64,000 nucleotides of DNA from Yinghuangia sp045039925 (GTDB lineage: Bacteria > Actinomycetota > Actinomycetes > Streptomycetales > Streptomycetaceae). This document shows positions 16,459-25,688 of the stretch, one piece after another; the first letter of the stretch is position 1; each line of letters opens with the position of its first letter. Position numbers and translations under genes: made by a program. Location of the stretch: NCBI GenBank assembly GCA_045039925.1, contig CP108400.1, positions 3,472,001 to 3,536,000 on the forward strand, read 5' to 3'. The notes under the pieces were generated by a model. That model worked only from the letters and a program-made list of their open reading frames with translations, was not told where the DNA came from and did no database searches.

Positions 16459-17403
16459 ATGACCGGCTATCTCCTGCGGCGGCTGCCCTCGGCACTCGGG
16501 GTGCTGCTGCTCGCGTCCTTCACCATCTTCCTCATCCTGCGGGCGGTGCCCGGCGACCCGGCCGTCACGCTCGCCGGATCCGACCCCTCACCCGAAGCCG
16601 TGGCGGCGATCCGCCAGGACCTCGGGCTCGACCGCCCGCTGCTGACCCAGTACGGCGCGTGGATCGCCGACGTGCTCCGCGGCGACCTCGGCCGCTCGTA
16701 CATCATCGGCGGCTCGGTCGGCGACCTGCTCGGCCAGCGGCTCGGCAACACCGTCGAACTCACCGCGGGCGCCCTGGTGTTCACCGTCGTCCTGGGACTG
16801 CTGTTCGGTGTGCTCGGGGTGACCGTCAGGAACCGGTTCGGGCAGGCGCTGCTGTCGGCGGTCAACTCCGTGTCGCTGATCGTGCCCGCGTACGTGAGCG
16901 GCTTCCTGCTGGTGTTCCTGTTCGCGATCACGTGGCCGGTCCTGCCGCCCGGCGGTCACGTGTCGATCCTCTCCGACCCCCAGATCGGCTTCCAGTACCT
17001 GCTGATGCCCGCCCTCGTGCTCGCGCTGCCCGCGTCGGCGGTCCTGGCCCGGTACGTCAAGGACGGCCTGCAGCAGTCGCTCGGCGAGGACTACACGCGG
17101 ACCGCCAAGTCGCTCGGCATCCCCGCCCGGCGGATCCTGTGGCGGCACGCGCTGCCCAACGCGCTGCCGCCGGTGCTGACCGTGCTCGGCATGCAGGTCG
17201 GCGTGCTGCTCGGCGGCGCGGTGATCATCGAGGCGGTGTTCGCCTGGCCGGGCCTCGGCACGCTCGCCGAACAGGCGGTCACGCGCCGGGACTACCCGGT
17301 GATCCAGGCCGTCCTGCTGTTCCTCGTGGCGGTGTACGTGGTGGTGCAGCTGCTCACGGACCTCGCGTACGCCCTCCTCGATCCGCGCGTCCGGCTGGGG
17401 TGA
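16459..17403 (+). CDS. ABC transporter permease, DppB type
   Basis: A 314-aa inner-membrane permease with the N-terminal signature MTGYLLRRLPSALGVLLLASFTIFLILRAVPGDPA of DppB/OppB proteins, six predicted membrane segments and the EAA loop (ARTAKSLGIP-like segment TRTAKSLGIPARRILWRHALPNALPP) that contacts the ATPase. It lies 16 bp after the binding-protein gene and 5 bp before the second permease, clearly in one operon. It forms the transport channel together with the DppC-type partner. Confidence 0.93.
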   Translation: MTGYLLRRLPSALGVLLLASFTIFLILRAVPGDPAVTLAGSDPSPEAVAAIRQDLGLDRPLLTQYGAWIADVLRGDLGRSYIIGGSVGDLLGQRLGNTVELTAGALVFTVVLGLLFGVLGVTVRNRFGQALLSAVNSVSLIVPAYVSGFLLVFLFAITWPVLPPGGHVSILSDPQIGFQYLLMPALVLALPASAVLARYVKDGLQQSLGEDYTRTAKSLGIPARRILWRHALPNALPPVLTVLGMQVGVLLGGAVIIEAVFAWPGLGTLAEQAVTRRDYPVIQAVLLFLVAVYVVVQLLTDLAYALLDPRVRLG

Positions 17404-17408
17404 CCGCC

Positions 17409-18275
17409 ATGGCGACCGAAGTACTCGTATCCGCCCCGGCGACGGCGAAGCCGCGCCGGATCCGCAACCGCTACCTGCGCGGGCTCCTCACCCCGCGCGG
17501 CATCACCGGGCTCGCGCTGGTCGGCCTGATCTTCGCGGCGGGCCTCGCGGCTCCGCTGCTCACCTCGCACGACCCCACGTTCCAGACCGCCGCCTCGCTC
17601 CAGGGGCCGGGCACCGGCGACCACGTGTGGGGCACCGACGAGATCGGCCGCGACCTGCTGAGCCGGCTCCTGTACGGCATCCGCACCGACCTCCTGATCG
17701 TGGCCGCCGCGGTCCCGCTGGGCCTGGTCATCGGCTGCTCGCTCGCGCTGGCCGCCACCGCGCACCGCGCCGCCGATGTCGCGGTGCAGCGGCTGTTCGA
17801 CCTGCTGCTGTCGTTCCCCGGGCTCATCCTGGGCCTCACCGTCACCGCGATCCTGGGGCCCGGCAAGGCCACCATCGTCACGGTGATCACGATCATCGAG
17901 ATCCCGGCCTTCGGACGCATGCTGCGCGGCGCGATCCTCGTGCACCGCGACCGCGAGTACGCGACCGCCGCCCGGGTCGGCGGGGCCGGCCCGCTGCGCC
18001 TGCTGACCCGGCACGTGCTGCCGAACGCGGCGGACCCCGTGGTGGTGCAGATCGCCGTGTCGATGTCGATCGCGGTGATCCTCGAAGGCGCCATGAGCTT
18101 CATCGGCATCGGTGTCCGGCCGCCCGACCCGTCCCTCGGCGGCATCCTCGCCGAGGCGCGGCCGTACCTGGAGGACCACCCCACGTACGCCCTCGGCCCC
18201 CTCGTGGTGATCACCGCGCTGGTGGTGGGGCTCAACCTGATCGCCGAAGCACTCAACCGGGGAGCGCGCCGATGA
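17409..18275 (+). CDS. ABC transporter permease, DppC type
   Basis: A 288-aa permease of DppC/OppC type with a cytoplasmic N-terminal tail, a first membrane helix (GITGLALVGLIFAAGLAAPLL), the periplasmic motif HVWGTDEIGRDLLSRLLYGIRTDL and the EAA loop REYATAARVGGAGPLRLLTRHVLPNA. ATG 17409 follows the previous stop by 5 bp. The last codons overlap the ATPase start (ATGA at 18272-18275), so the two are translationally coupled. It pairs with the upstream permease to form the translocation pore. Confidence 0.93.
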   Translation: MATEVLVSAPATAKPRRIRNRYLRGLLTPRGITGLALVGLIFAAGLAAPLLTSHDPTFQTAASLQGPGTGDHVWGTDEIGRDLLSRLLYGIRTDLLIVAAAVPLGLVIGCSLALAATAHRAADVAVQRLFDLLLSFPGLILGLTVTAILGPGKATIVTVITIIEIPAFGRMLRGAILVHRDREYATAARVGGAGPLRLLTRHVLPNAADPVVVQIAVSMSIAVILEGAMSFIGIGVRPPDPSLGGILAEARPYLEDHPTYALGPLVVITALVVGLNLIAEALNRGARR

Positions 18276-20239
18276 CCATCTCGATCGAGAAGCCGGCGGC
18301 GCCCGCCTCGGCGGCGGCCGAAAGTCCCGGACGCGGACCGCTGTTGCGGGTGCGCGACCTGCACGTGACGTTCGACTCCGACCGCGGCCCGGTGCACGCC
18401 GTGCGCGGCGTCGACTTCGACCTGGCACGCGGTGAGACGCTGGCCATCGTCGGGGAGTCGGGGTCGGGCAAGTCGACGACCGCGCTCGCGCTGACCCGGA
18501 TGCTGCCGGCCGCCGGGCGCGTCAGCGCGGGCGCGGTGCTGCTGGACGGCCCCGGCGAGTCGGGGCCGCTCGATCTGGCGGCGGCGTCCGAGGCCGAGTT
18601 GCGCCGCGTCCGGGGCGCCCGCATCGGGATGGTCTTCCAGGACCCGATGACGTCCCTGAACCCGCTGCTGACCGTGGGCCGCCATCTCGACGAGGCGATG
18701 CGCGCCCACGGCCTCGGCGACCGCCGGGCCCGTGCCGCCCGCGCGGTCGAACTCCTCGACGTGGTCGGCATCCCGGACGCCGCACGGCGCATGCGCGACC
18801 ATCCGCACCAGTTCTCCGGCGGCATGCGGCAGCGCGTCATGATCGCGCTCGCGCTGGCCAACGAGCCGGACGTCCTGCTCGCGGACGAGCCCACCACCGC
18901 CCTCGACCCGACCGTGCAGGCGCAGATCCTCGACCTGCTGGACCAGTTGGCGCGCGACCTGGGCACGGCGACGGTGCTGATCACCCACAACATGGGCGTG
19001 GTGGCGCGGTCCTCGGCGCGGGTCATGGTGATGTACGGCGGCCGGGTGGTCGAACAAGGGCGCACCGCCGACGTCCTGACGGCGCCCCGCCACCCGTACA
19101 CGGCGGGTCTGCTGCGGGCCGTGCCCCGGCTGGACGCACCGTACGGTCAGCGCCTGGAAGGAATTCCGGGGACGCCGCCGGACCTTGCGACGCCGCCGGC
19201 GGGCTGCGCGTTCGCCGACCGGTGCCCGCTGGCCGTCGACCGGTGCCGCACCGAGCAGCCGCCGTTGCGCGTCGTGGCGGACGGGCGCACGGTGGCGTGC
19301 TGGGTGTCGGACGTCCCGCCGCCCGGGCCGGTGCCCGTCGCGCCGCCGACCGCGCGCCCGCGGACGACCGTGGAGACCGTGGACACCGCCGAGCCGATTC
19401 TCTCCGTCCGCTCGCTCGGCAAGGTCTTCCACTCGCGCCGCAACCGCGTCGTCGCCCTCGAGGACGTCTCCCTCGACCTCGGCCGGGGCGAAACCCTGGG
19501 CGTGGTCGGGGAATCGGGGTCGGGCAAGTCGACGCTGGTCCGCACCGTCGTCGGGGTGCATCCGGCCACCTCGGGCCGCGTCCTGTTCGAGGGCCGCGAC
19601 ATCACGCGCCCGGGACGCGCCGAACTGCGTGCCCTGCGGCGGGGCGTCCAGATGGTGTTCCAGGACCCGTACGCGTCGCTCAACCCGCGGATGACGGTCG
19701 GCGCGATCATCGCCGACCCGCTGGTGTCGCAGGGCATCGGCACCCCGGCCGAACACCGCCGCCGCGTCGGCGAACTCCTGGAGCGCGTCGGCCTCGACGC
19801 CTCGTTCGCGGACCGCTACCCGCGCGACTTCTCGGGCGGTCAACGGCAGCGCGTCGGCATCGCGCGCGCCCTGGCCCCTGAACCGAGCGTGCTGATCTGC
19901 GACGAACCGGTGTCGGCGCTGGACGTGTCGGTGCAGGCGCAGGTGGTCAACCTGCTCGCCGACCTCCAGGCCGACCTGGGCCTGTCCATGGTCTTCATCG
20001 CCCACGACCTGGCCGTGGTGCGGCAGATCTCGCACCGGATCACCGTCATGCGGGCGGGACGCGTCGTCGAGACGGGTCCCGCCGAGCAGGTCTGCTCGGA
20101 CCCGCAACACCCGTACACGCAGGCGCTGTTGGCCGCGGTGCCCAGTCCCGTGCCGGGCGCCGCCACCAAAACGGCCGCAACGACGGCCGACGCCACCGCC
20201 TCGGCCACGTCCGCGGCCGACGCCGCCGCCGCCGCTTAA
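18272..20239 (+). CDS. fused dual ABC ATPase (DppD-DppF fusion)
   Basis: A 655-aa protein carrying both nucleotide-binding domains of a dipeptide-type importer in one chain. Domain 1 has Walker A GESGSGKST at 61-69, signature FSGGMRQR and Walker B VLLADEPT, followed by the oligopeptide C-terminal domain with Cys residues (GCAFADRCPLAVDRC) that could bind a metal cluster. A Pro/Ala linker leads to domain 2 with Walker A at 413-421, signature FSGGQRQR and Walker B VLICDEPVSALD. The C-terminus is a low-complexity Ala/Thr stretch. Fusions of this kind occur in actinomycetes. It powers import for the adjacent permeases. Confidence 0.94.
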   Translation: MTISIEKPAAPASAAAESPGRGPLLRVRDLHVTFDSDRGPVHAVRGVDFDLARGETLAIVGESGSGKSTTALALTRMLPAAGRVSAGAVLLDGPGESGPLDLAAASEAELRRVRGARIGMVFQDPMTSLNPLLTVGRHLDEAMRAHGLGDRRARAARAVELLDVVGIPDAARRMRDHPHQFSGGMRQRVMIALALANEPDVLLADEPTTALDPTVQAQILDLLDQLARDLGTATVLITHNMGVVARSSARVMVMYGGRVVEQGRTADVLTAPRHPYTAGLLRAVPRLDAPYGQRLEGIPGTPPDLATPPAGCAFADRCPLAVDRCRTEQPPLRVVADGRTVACWVSDVPPPGPVPVAPPTARPRTTVETVDTAEPILSVRSLGKVFHSRRNRVVALEDVSLDLGRGETLGVVGESGSGKSTLVRTVVGVHPATSGRVLFEGRDITRPGRAELRALRRGVQMVFQDPYASLNPRMTVGAIIADPLVSQGIGTPAEHRRRVGELLERVGLDASFADRYPRDFSGGQRQRVGIARALAPEPSVLICDEPVSALDVSVQAQVVNLLADLQADLGLSMVFIAHDLAVVRQISHRITVMRAGRVVETGPAEQVCSDPQHPYTQALLAAVPSPVPGAATKTAATTADATASATSAADAAAAA

Positions 20240-20250
20240 GGAGCACCACC

Positions 20251-22647
20251 GTGACCTCTGACATCCCCGCCGACGGCGCAGCCACCAGCACAGCCACCGG
20301 CCCAGCCGGCGGTTCCGGTCCCGCGGACCCGCGCCGCCGCGACCCGTACGCCGGATTCGCCGGCCGCGCCGGGCGTACCTTCGCCGACTCCGAACCCGCG
20401 TGGGAGCCGCGCGGCAGGGCCCGGCCGGGCGCGCCCAACATCGTCGTCGTGCTGATCGACGACATGGGCTACAGCGACGTCGGCCCGTTCGGGTCGGAGA
20501 TCCCGACGCCGACGCTGGACGCGCTCGCGGAGCGCGGCGTACGGCTGACCAACTACCACACGATGCCGCTCTGCTCCCCGGCCCGCGCCGCCCTGCTGAC
20601 CGGCCTCAACCCGCACCGGGTGGGCTACTCGTTCGTGGCCAACGCCGACCCCGGATTCCCCGGGTACGCGATGGAGGTCGCCGACGACATCCCGACGCTG
20701 CCGCAGATCCTGCACGGCGCCGGGTACGCCACGTTCGCCGTCGGCAAGTGGCACTTGGTCCGCGACTCGGCGTCGAACGCCGCCGACGACCGGCGCAACT
20801 GGCCGCTCCAGAAGGGCTTCGACCGCTACTACGGCGTGCTGGAGGGCCTGACGAGCCTCTTCCACCCGCACCAACTCGTGCGCGACAACAGCCCGTTGGA
20901 CATCGACGAGCTTCCCGAGGGCTACTACTACACCGACGACATCACCGACGAGGCCATCGGGATGATCAAGTCGCTGCGCGCCCACGACGCCGACAAACCC
21001 TTCTTCCTCTACGTCGCGCACAACGCCGTGCACGGCCCGCTCCAGGCCAAGCCGTCCGACATCGACCGGCAGCGCGGCCGCTACGACGAAGGCTGGGACG
21101 CGCTGCGCGACACCCGCTTCGCGAAGCAGATCGCCGACGGCCTGTTCCCGCCCGGCACCCGCCTGCCCCGGCGCAACTTCGAGCAGGGCCACGAGGTCGG
21201 CCCGTGGGATGAAGTCCCGTCCGAGACACGTGAGTTGTACGCGCGCTACATGGAGGTCTACGCGGCGATGGTCGACAACATCGACCAGAACCTCGGCCGC
21301 CTCACGCGCACGCTGGAGGAACTCGGCGAGCTGGACAACACGATCATCGTGTTCACGTCCGACAACGGCGGCACCGGAGAGGGCGGCGCGGAGGGCACGC
21401 GCGCCTACTTCAAGCGATTCGTGCACCACCCCGGCCTGCCGGAGGAGTGGAACGGCGACGTCGACCGCGAACTCGACCTGGTGGGCGGCCCGCGCAGCCT
21501 GATCCACTACCCGCGCGGGTGGGGCATGGCGTCCAACACGCCGTTCCGGCTCTACAAGGGCCAGACGTACGCGGGCGGCGTGCGCGTGCCGTTCGTCCTC
21601 TCCTGGCCCGCCGGACTGCCGCGCCAGGCGGAGGACGAGGGCGGCGTACGCCCGCAGTACCAGTACGTCACCGACGTCCTGCCGACACTCCTCGAACTCG
21701 CGGGCGTAGCACGGCCGGAGGAGCGCGGCGGGGCGCCGACGCAGGAGCTGGACGGCGCCTCGTTCACACCAGTGCTCGCCTCGGCGTCCGGGGCGTCCAC
21801 CCACCTGGAGCAGTACAGCGAGATGACGGGAAACCGGAGCTACTACCGGCATCCGTACAAGCTGGTCACGCAACATCAGTTCGGCGCGCCGTACGACGAC
21901 GGGGAGTGGGCGCTCTACGACATCACGGCCGACCCCACCGAGATCGACGACCTGTCCGCCGAACACCCGGGCATCGTGAAGGAGTTGTCCGAGGCGTGGG
22001 AGGCCGCGGCGTGGCGCAACGGGGTGTTCCCGCTGGCCGACGCGAGCGGCGGCCTGGTGTTCCGGAACCCGGACGAGGAGGAACTGCGCAGGCCGGTCCG
22101 CATCCTGGCCGGCACTCCCGAACTGGAGCGCTACCGCTCGGCGAAGCTCGTCTCGTTCCGCGACTTCGAGGCCGAGATCGAGATCCCGCACCACGGTGCG
22201 GACGAAGCCGGCGTGCTGGTGTCGCACGGGGACCAGGGCGGCGGCTACAGCGTGTACGTCGAGGACGGGCACCTGCGCTTCGCCTACAACGAATACGGCG
22301 TGCTCCACGAGGTGGACGCCGGCCCGCTCACCCCAGGACCGCACACGGTCCTGCTGCGCGCCCACACCCGCCCGCGCTTCCGCTGGGACTTCACGCTCTC
22401 GGTCGACGGCGAGGAGACCGCGTGGCTGGAGGGTGTGCACCTGCTGATCGGCATGGCGCCACTGCAAGGCATCAGTGTCGGGGTGGACCGCAAGTCGCCG
22501 GTGTCGTGGCCGGTCCACGAACGCCACGGCGCGTTCCGCTACACGGGCGGGCTGCGGGCCGTCACCTACACCCCGGGCGCGCCCGCCGCGTACGACCCGG
22601 AGACCGTCATCCGCACCTTGCGCGAGGCGGCGGCGACGTACGAGTGA
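20251..22647 (+). CDS. type I sulfatase (arylsulfatase-like, large form)
   Basis: A 798-aa formylglycine-dependent sulfatase. The activation motif LCSPARAALLTG places the Cys converted to formylglycine at residue 108; metal ligands D70-D71 (VLIDDMGYSDVGP) and FTSDNGG are present, as is GKWHLV. The first 60 residues are Ala/Pro-rich and show no clear signal peptide, so the enzyme may act in the cytoplasm on imported esters. The last 200 residues form an extra beta-rich domain typical of large arylsulfatases. GTG 20251 follows AAGGAG by 6 bp, 11 bp after the ATPase stop. It needs a formylglycine-generating enzyme encoded elsewhere. Substrate unknown. Confidence 0.92.
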   Translation: MTSDIPADGAATSTATGPAGGSGPADPRRRDPYAGFAGRAGRTFADSEPAWEPRGRARPGAPNIVVVLIDDMGYSDVGPFGSEIPTPTLDALAERGVRLTNYHTMPLCSPARAALLTGLNPHRVGYSFVANADPGFPGYAMEVADDIPTLPQILHGAGYATFAVGKWHLVRDSASNAADDRRNWPLQKGFDRYYGVLEGLTSLFHPHQLVRDNSPLDIDELPEGYYYTDDITDEAIGMIKSLRAHDADKPFFLYVAHNAVHGPLQAKPSDIDRQRGRYDEGWDALRDTRFAKQIADGLFPPGTRLPRRNFEQGHEVGPWDEVPSETRELYARYMEVYAAMVDNIDQNLGRLTRTLEELGELDNTIIVFTSDNGGTGEGGAEGTRAYFKRFVHHPGLPEEWNGDVDRELDLVGGPRSLIHYPRGWGMASNTPFRLYKGQTYAGGVRVPFVLSWPAGLPRQAEDEGGVRPQYQYVTDVLPTLLELAGVARPEERGGAPTQELDGASFTPVLASASGASTHLEQYSEMTGNRSYYRHPYKLVTQHQFGAPYDDGEWALYDITADPTEIDDLSAEHPGIVKELSEAWEAAAWRNGVFPLADASGGLVFRNPDEEELRRPVRILAGTPELERYRSAKLVSFRDFEAEIEIPHHGADEAGVLVSHGDQGGGYSVYVEDGHLRFAYNEYGVLHEVDAGPLTPGPHTVLLRAHTRPRFRWDFTLSVDGEETAWLEGVHLLIGMAPLQGISVGVDRKSPVSWPVHERHGAFRYTGGLRAVTYTPGAPAAYDPETVIRTLREAAATYE

Positions 22648-22662
22648 GCCGCCGGGCGCGGC

Positions 22663-24114
22663 CTACTGCCATGCGCCCACGACGTCTTGCGGGCCCCACG
22701 TGAGGGCCAGCGCGGACATGTCCGCGTCCGGGGTCGCACCGGAGAGGGTCGCGGCCACCAACGCCGTGGCGCCGAGCCGGAATCCGGGGACCTCGGGCGC
22801 GGCCGCGGCGAGCGCGGCCAGATCGCGGGCGTCGAAGGGACTGGCCAGCCACTTGACGGAGCCGACGAAGGGGATACGGGTCGCCGCCGGCGCGCGGTCG
22901 GCGGCGACGAGGTCGACCTCGGGGTCGAACCGGCGGTTCCACCAGCCCCCGACGTGCTGGACGTCATCCCACGGCAACTGGCCCGCAAGAGCCGCGAGTT
23001 CGAGGGACTCGCGGACCAGCGGCTCGACGGCGCGACCGCGCCACGAGGACCAGCGGCGCTCGATGACGGCGTACGCGGCACCGGGGCGGCCCCTGCGCGC
23101 CTGCTCGTGCGCGGAGCGCAGTATCGCCAGGTAGAGCCGGAGGCTGTTGTCGGCGATGCGGTACAGCGCGGGCTTGCCGGGCTGGGTGGAGAGCGGCTCG
23201 TCCTGGGCGAGCACGCGCTTCTCGTCGACGAGGCGCCGCAGGATCGGCGACAGGGCGCCCGACGGCAACGCGCCCTCGCGACTGCCCGCCGTCGCCGCGA
23301 TGTTCGCGTGCGTGCGGTCGCCGCCGCCGACCGCCTCCAGCACCCGGCGCATGCGGTCGGGCACCGGGAACTCGGCCATGAGGGAGGTCTCGGGGACGCC
23401 GAAGACCGGCGACGCCGGGTCCTCGCACTCGACGCGCAGGAAGTCCAGTGCGGGCGTGGCGTGTTGCCACGCCCGGAGGATGCCCGGCAGCCCGCCCGAC
23501 ACCAGGTGCGCGTCGATCGCGTCCGACGCCGCGAGTCCGAGTGCCTCACCCGTCTCGGCGGGGTTGAGCGGGCCGAGGTCGAGGTTGTCGGCGCGGCCGT
23601 AGAAGGGCCTGTCGTACGCGGTGAGGCGTTCCATCATGTGCAGATCGCTGCCGAGCAGGAGGAGGAAGACCGGCCGCTTGGCGAGCAGCCGGTCCCAGGC
23701 CGTCTGGAGGGCCCCGTCGAAGACGTCGTCCTGCTCGGCGAGCCACGGCATTTCGTCGAGGACGACGACCGCCGGACGGTCGGGCAGCACGGACGCGAGC
23801 GTGCGGAACGCGTCCGGCCAACTGCCCGCACTGCTGTCCGGGACGACTTCCGCGTCGTCCGGGAGGGAGGAGTCCGCGAGGGTGCGCAGGAAGTCGCCGA
23901 CCGCCTCGACCGGTGAGGCGCCCTTCGTGGCGGTGTAGAAGACGTACGGCACCCCCGCCCGGTCGCAGAACTCCTGGACCAGCCGGGACTTCCCCACCTG
24001 CCGCCGCCCGCGGATCGCGAGCGCCGCGCCCGCGCCGGACTCGGTGACGCGGGCCAGGCGTTTGCCGAGCAGCGCAAGCTCGCTGCGGCGCCCGACGAAG
24101 GACGGCACGGCCAT
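22663..24114 (-). CDS. AAA ATPase with C-terminal DUF234-like domain
   Basis: A 483-aa P-loop ATPase of the archaeal-type ATPase family. FVGRRSELALL opens the protein, Walker A is IRGRRQVGKSRLV (about residue 33-45), Walker B VVVLDEMPWLAEQDD, and LLLGSDLHMMERL is the sensor region. A winged-helix part (THANIAATAGSREGALPSGALSPILRRLVDEKRVL) leads to a C-terminal region with FDPEVDLVAAD and VGSVKW, reminiscent of a degenerate PD-(D/E)XK nuclease fold in DUF234. The role is unknown; such ATPases often travel with mobile DNA. It is convergent with the sulfatase (15 bp apart). An unusual AT-rich twin palindrome lies 24 bp upstream. Confidence 0.82.
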   Translation of the reverse strand: MAVPSFVGRRSELALLGKRLARVTESGAGAALAIRGRRQVGKSRLVQEFCDRAGVPYVFYTATKGASPVEAVGDFLRTLADSSLPDDAEVVPDSSAGSWPDAFRTLASVLPDRPAVVVLDEMPWLAEQDDVFDGALQTAWDRLLAKRPVFLLLLGSDLHMMERLTAYDRPFYGRADNLDLGPLNPAETGEALGLAASDAIDAHLVSGGLPGILRAWQHATPALDFLRVECEDPASPVFGVPETSLMAEFPVPDRMRRVLEAVGGGDRTHANIAATAGSREGALPSGALSPILRRLVDEKRVLAQDEPLSTQPGKPALYRIADNSLRLYLAILRSAHEQARRGRPGAAYAVIERRWSSWRGRAVEPLVRESLELAALAGQLPWDDVQHVGGWWNRRFDPEVDLVAADRAPAATRIPFVGSVKWLASPFDARDLAALAAAAPEVPGFRLGATALVAATLSGATPDADMSALALTWGPQDVVGAWQ

Positions 24115-24137
24115 CGGATGCCCCCAGAGGTAGATCA

Positions 24138-24166
24138 AGTTTACGTAAAACTATTTTACGTAAACT
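24138..24166. promoter_or_regulatory. twin palindromic operator TTTACGTAAA
   Basis: Two copies of the self-complementary word TTTACGTAAA (24140-24149 and 24155-24164), centres 15 bp apart, together forming a perfect inverted repeat with 13-bp arms and a 3-bp spacer. It is strikingly AT-rich for this genome and sits 24 bp upstream of the AAA ATPase start. It is likely a binding site for a dimeric regulator or part of the promoter. Confidence 0.75.
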
Positions 24167-24188
24167 CAGGATACCCGGGGAGACGGGC

Positions 24189-24785
24189 TCAGCGCGAGGC
24201 AGCCCGCACCGCCGGTCGCGGGGACGGGGTCCGGAGCGACCACCCCAGCGCGACGATCGCGGCGCCCGCCGCCGCCTGGGCGATCGCACCCGGGACGTCC
24301 GGGAGCAGGGAGGCGAAGCCCGAGGGGGCCGCGGTCAGCGTGTAGAGCCACGACGCCCGAGGAGCGTGGCCCGCGCGGATCAGGGCCGCCCCGAAGAGGA
24401 CCGCCCCGAGGACGAAGACGGTGCCCGCGGTGATGAAGGCGGGCTTGGTCGGACCGCTCTCCAGGAGCGCGTCCACGGCGTCGTCGTCCATGGCGGCGAA
24501 GACGTAGGTGCGGGCGAAGTCGACGCCCGCGACCAGGGTCAGGCCGACCAGGTTGAGCGCGAAACCCCAGTCGAGCAGGCGCGTGGGCGCGGTGGCGCGC
24601 ACCGCCGCGAACAGGCCGACGATCAGGAACGTGCCGAACACCGGGACGAGGACGCCCAGGGTGTTGGGCCCCGAGGACTCGGTGCCGAAGAGGTCCACGG
24701 CGAGCGAGTCGAGGACAAGGCAGACACCGCCGGCGATGCCGAGCACACCGGCGAGCGGGAGAAGGGCTGGAGCGGGACCGGGCAT
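24189..24785 (-). CDS. multi-spanning membrane protein, unknown function
   Basis: A 198-aa hydrophobic protein with about six predicted membrane segments (for example PLAGVLGIAGGVCLVLDSLAV, VFGTFLIVGLFAAV, FALNLVGLTLVAGV, FVLGAVLFGAALI and IAQAAAGAAIVALGW). I start at ATG 24785 because GGAGG lies 6 bp upstream; an ATG at 24809 is also in frame. No family was recognised. Its upstream region (24813-24838) shares CGATATA motifs with the padR promoter, suggesting control by the PadR-type regulator. Confidence 0.7.
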   Translation of the reverse strand: MPGPAPALLPLAGVLGIAGGVCLVLDSLAVDLFGTESSGPNTLGVLVPVFGTFLIVGLFAAVRATAPTRLLDWGFALNLVGLTLVAGVDFARTYVFAAMDDDAVDALLESGPTKPAFITAGTVFVLGAVLFGAALIRAGHAPRASWLYTLTAAPSGFASLLPDVPGAIAQAAAGAAIVALGWSLRTPSPRPAVRAASR

Positions 24786-24812
24786 GGCGACCTCCAGTGC
24801 ACACGACAAGGC

Positions 24813-24838
24813 ACTATATCGCTAGCCAGTATATCGCC
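24813..24838 (-). promoter_or_regulatory. repeated GCGATATA motif, candidate PadR-target operator
   Basis: On the minus strand two GCGATATA words occur 15 bp apart, 28 bp upstream of the membrane-protein start. The first, GGCGATATACTGG, matches the padR upstream sequence GCCGATATACCGG in 11 of 13 positions. The shared word suggests a common regulator. Confidence 0.5.
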
Positions 24839-24947
24839 TAACGGTATAATGGGCGCCGAGTCGCGCCTACGGATGCCGAAAGTCGGACGCCGGAGGTGGT
24901 CGGGGTCGGACGAGGTCGAGGTCGACTTCGAGAGCGAGGCCGACGCG

Positions 24948-25688
24948 TCAGACGTGGTTGAGCCTCCGGATCGACCGGTGCGCGACGAGCCACGCGACCA
25001 GCACCCCCGAGGCCATCAGGAACCACCGCGCCAGCAGCAGCATCCGCTCCTCGTCGCCGGGCGTCGCGAACGCCCGGGCGAAGGCCGCGAGATCCCCGGC
25101 GACCAGCCGCGAGAACCACAGCACCAGGGCGGCCGCGGCCCAGCGGGGGTCGTGGCGGCCGACCGCGAGGAGGAACACCGGGCCGACGAGCGTGAGGGCG
25201 GAAGCGCAGGCGTCGGCGGTGACTCCGGCGCCCAGGACGAGCGCGGCGGGATAGGCGGCCACCGGAACGGCGGCTGCCGCGAGGGCGACGGAGACGCGCG
25301 TACGGCTGCCGCCGACGCCGAAGCGGGCGTGTGCGCAGAGCGCCAGGGCGAGCGCCGACGAGAGCCCCGCCGCCGTGCCCACCGCGGGCCAGGCGGTGTC
25401 GGGCGCGGCGGCCCGGGCCCACCACCGCGCGGCCCACGCACAGAGCAGCAACAGCCCTCCGAGAAACAGGCCCTGACGCCAGGTCACGTCCACCCGCCCC
25501 GCCGTTCGGTGCCGCCAACGGAGCCGCAGTGCGAGCCCGGCCAGCGACGCGACTTCCGCGGCCCTGCCCCAGCGGTTCAGGTCGGCCGCCAACTCATGTG
25601 TGGTCGCGGCGACTTCGGCGCGGTACGCATCGTCGACCCCGACGAAGCCGCGCGTGACCCACCCGATAGCCCGGCCGTGGAGGCTCAT
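24948..25688 (-). CDS. membrane protein cotranslated with PadR regulator
   Basis: A 246-aa hydrophobic protein of unknown family with an N-terminal amphipathic region of about 70 residues (GFVGVDDAYRAEVAATTHELAADLNRW) and then about six membrane segments (for instance LFLGGLLLLCAWAA and SVALAAAAVPVAAYPAALVLG). The ATG at 25688 overlaps the padR stop (4-bp ATGA overlap), so it is coupled to padR. Pairing of a small PadR regulator with a membrane protein is a common layout in which the regulator controls the membrane protein in response to an inhibitor or stress. Function unknown. Confidence 0.7.
   Translation of the reverse strand: MSLHGRAIGWVTRGFVGVDDAYRAEVAATTHELAADLNRWGRAAEVASLAGLALRLRWRHRTAGRVDVTWRQGLFLGGLLLLCAWAARWWARAAAPDTAWPAVGTAAGLSSALALALCAHARFGVGGSRTRVSVALAAAAVPVAAYPAALVLGAGVTADACASALTLVGPVFLLAVGRHDPRWAAAALVLWFSRLVAGDLAAFARAFATPGDEERMLLLARWFLMASGVLVAWLVAHRSIRRLNHV

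Noticed and set aside
13971..16460. 829-codon minus-strand frame opposite the SBP gene
   Set aside because: No recognisable domain; antisense to DUF3097 and to a clear solute-binding lipoprotein.
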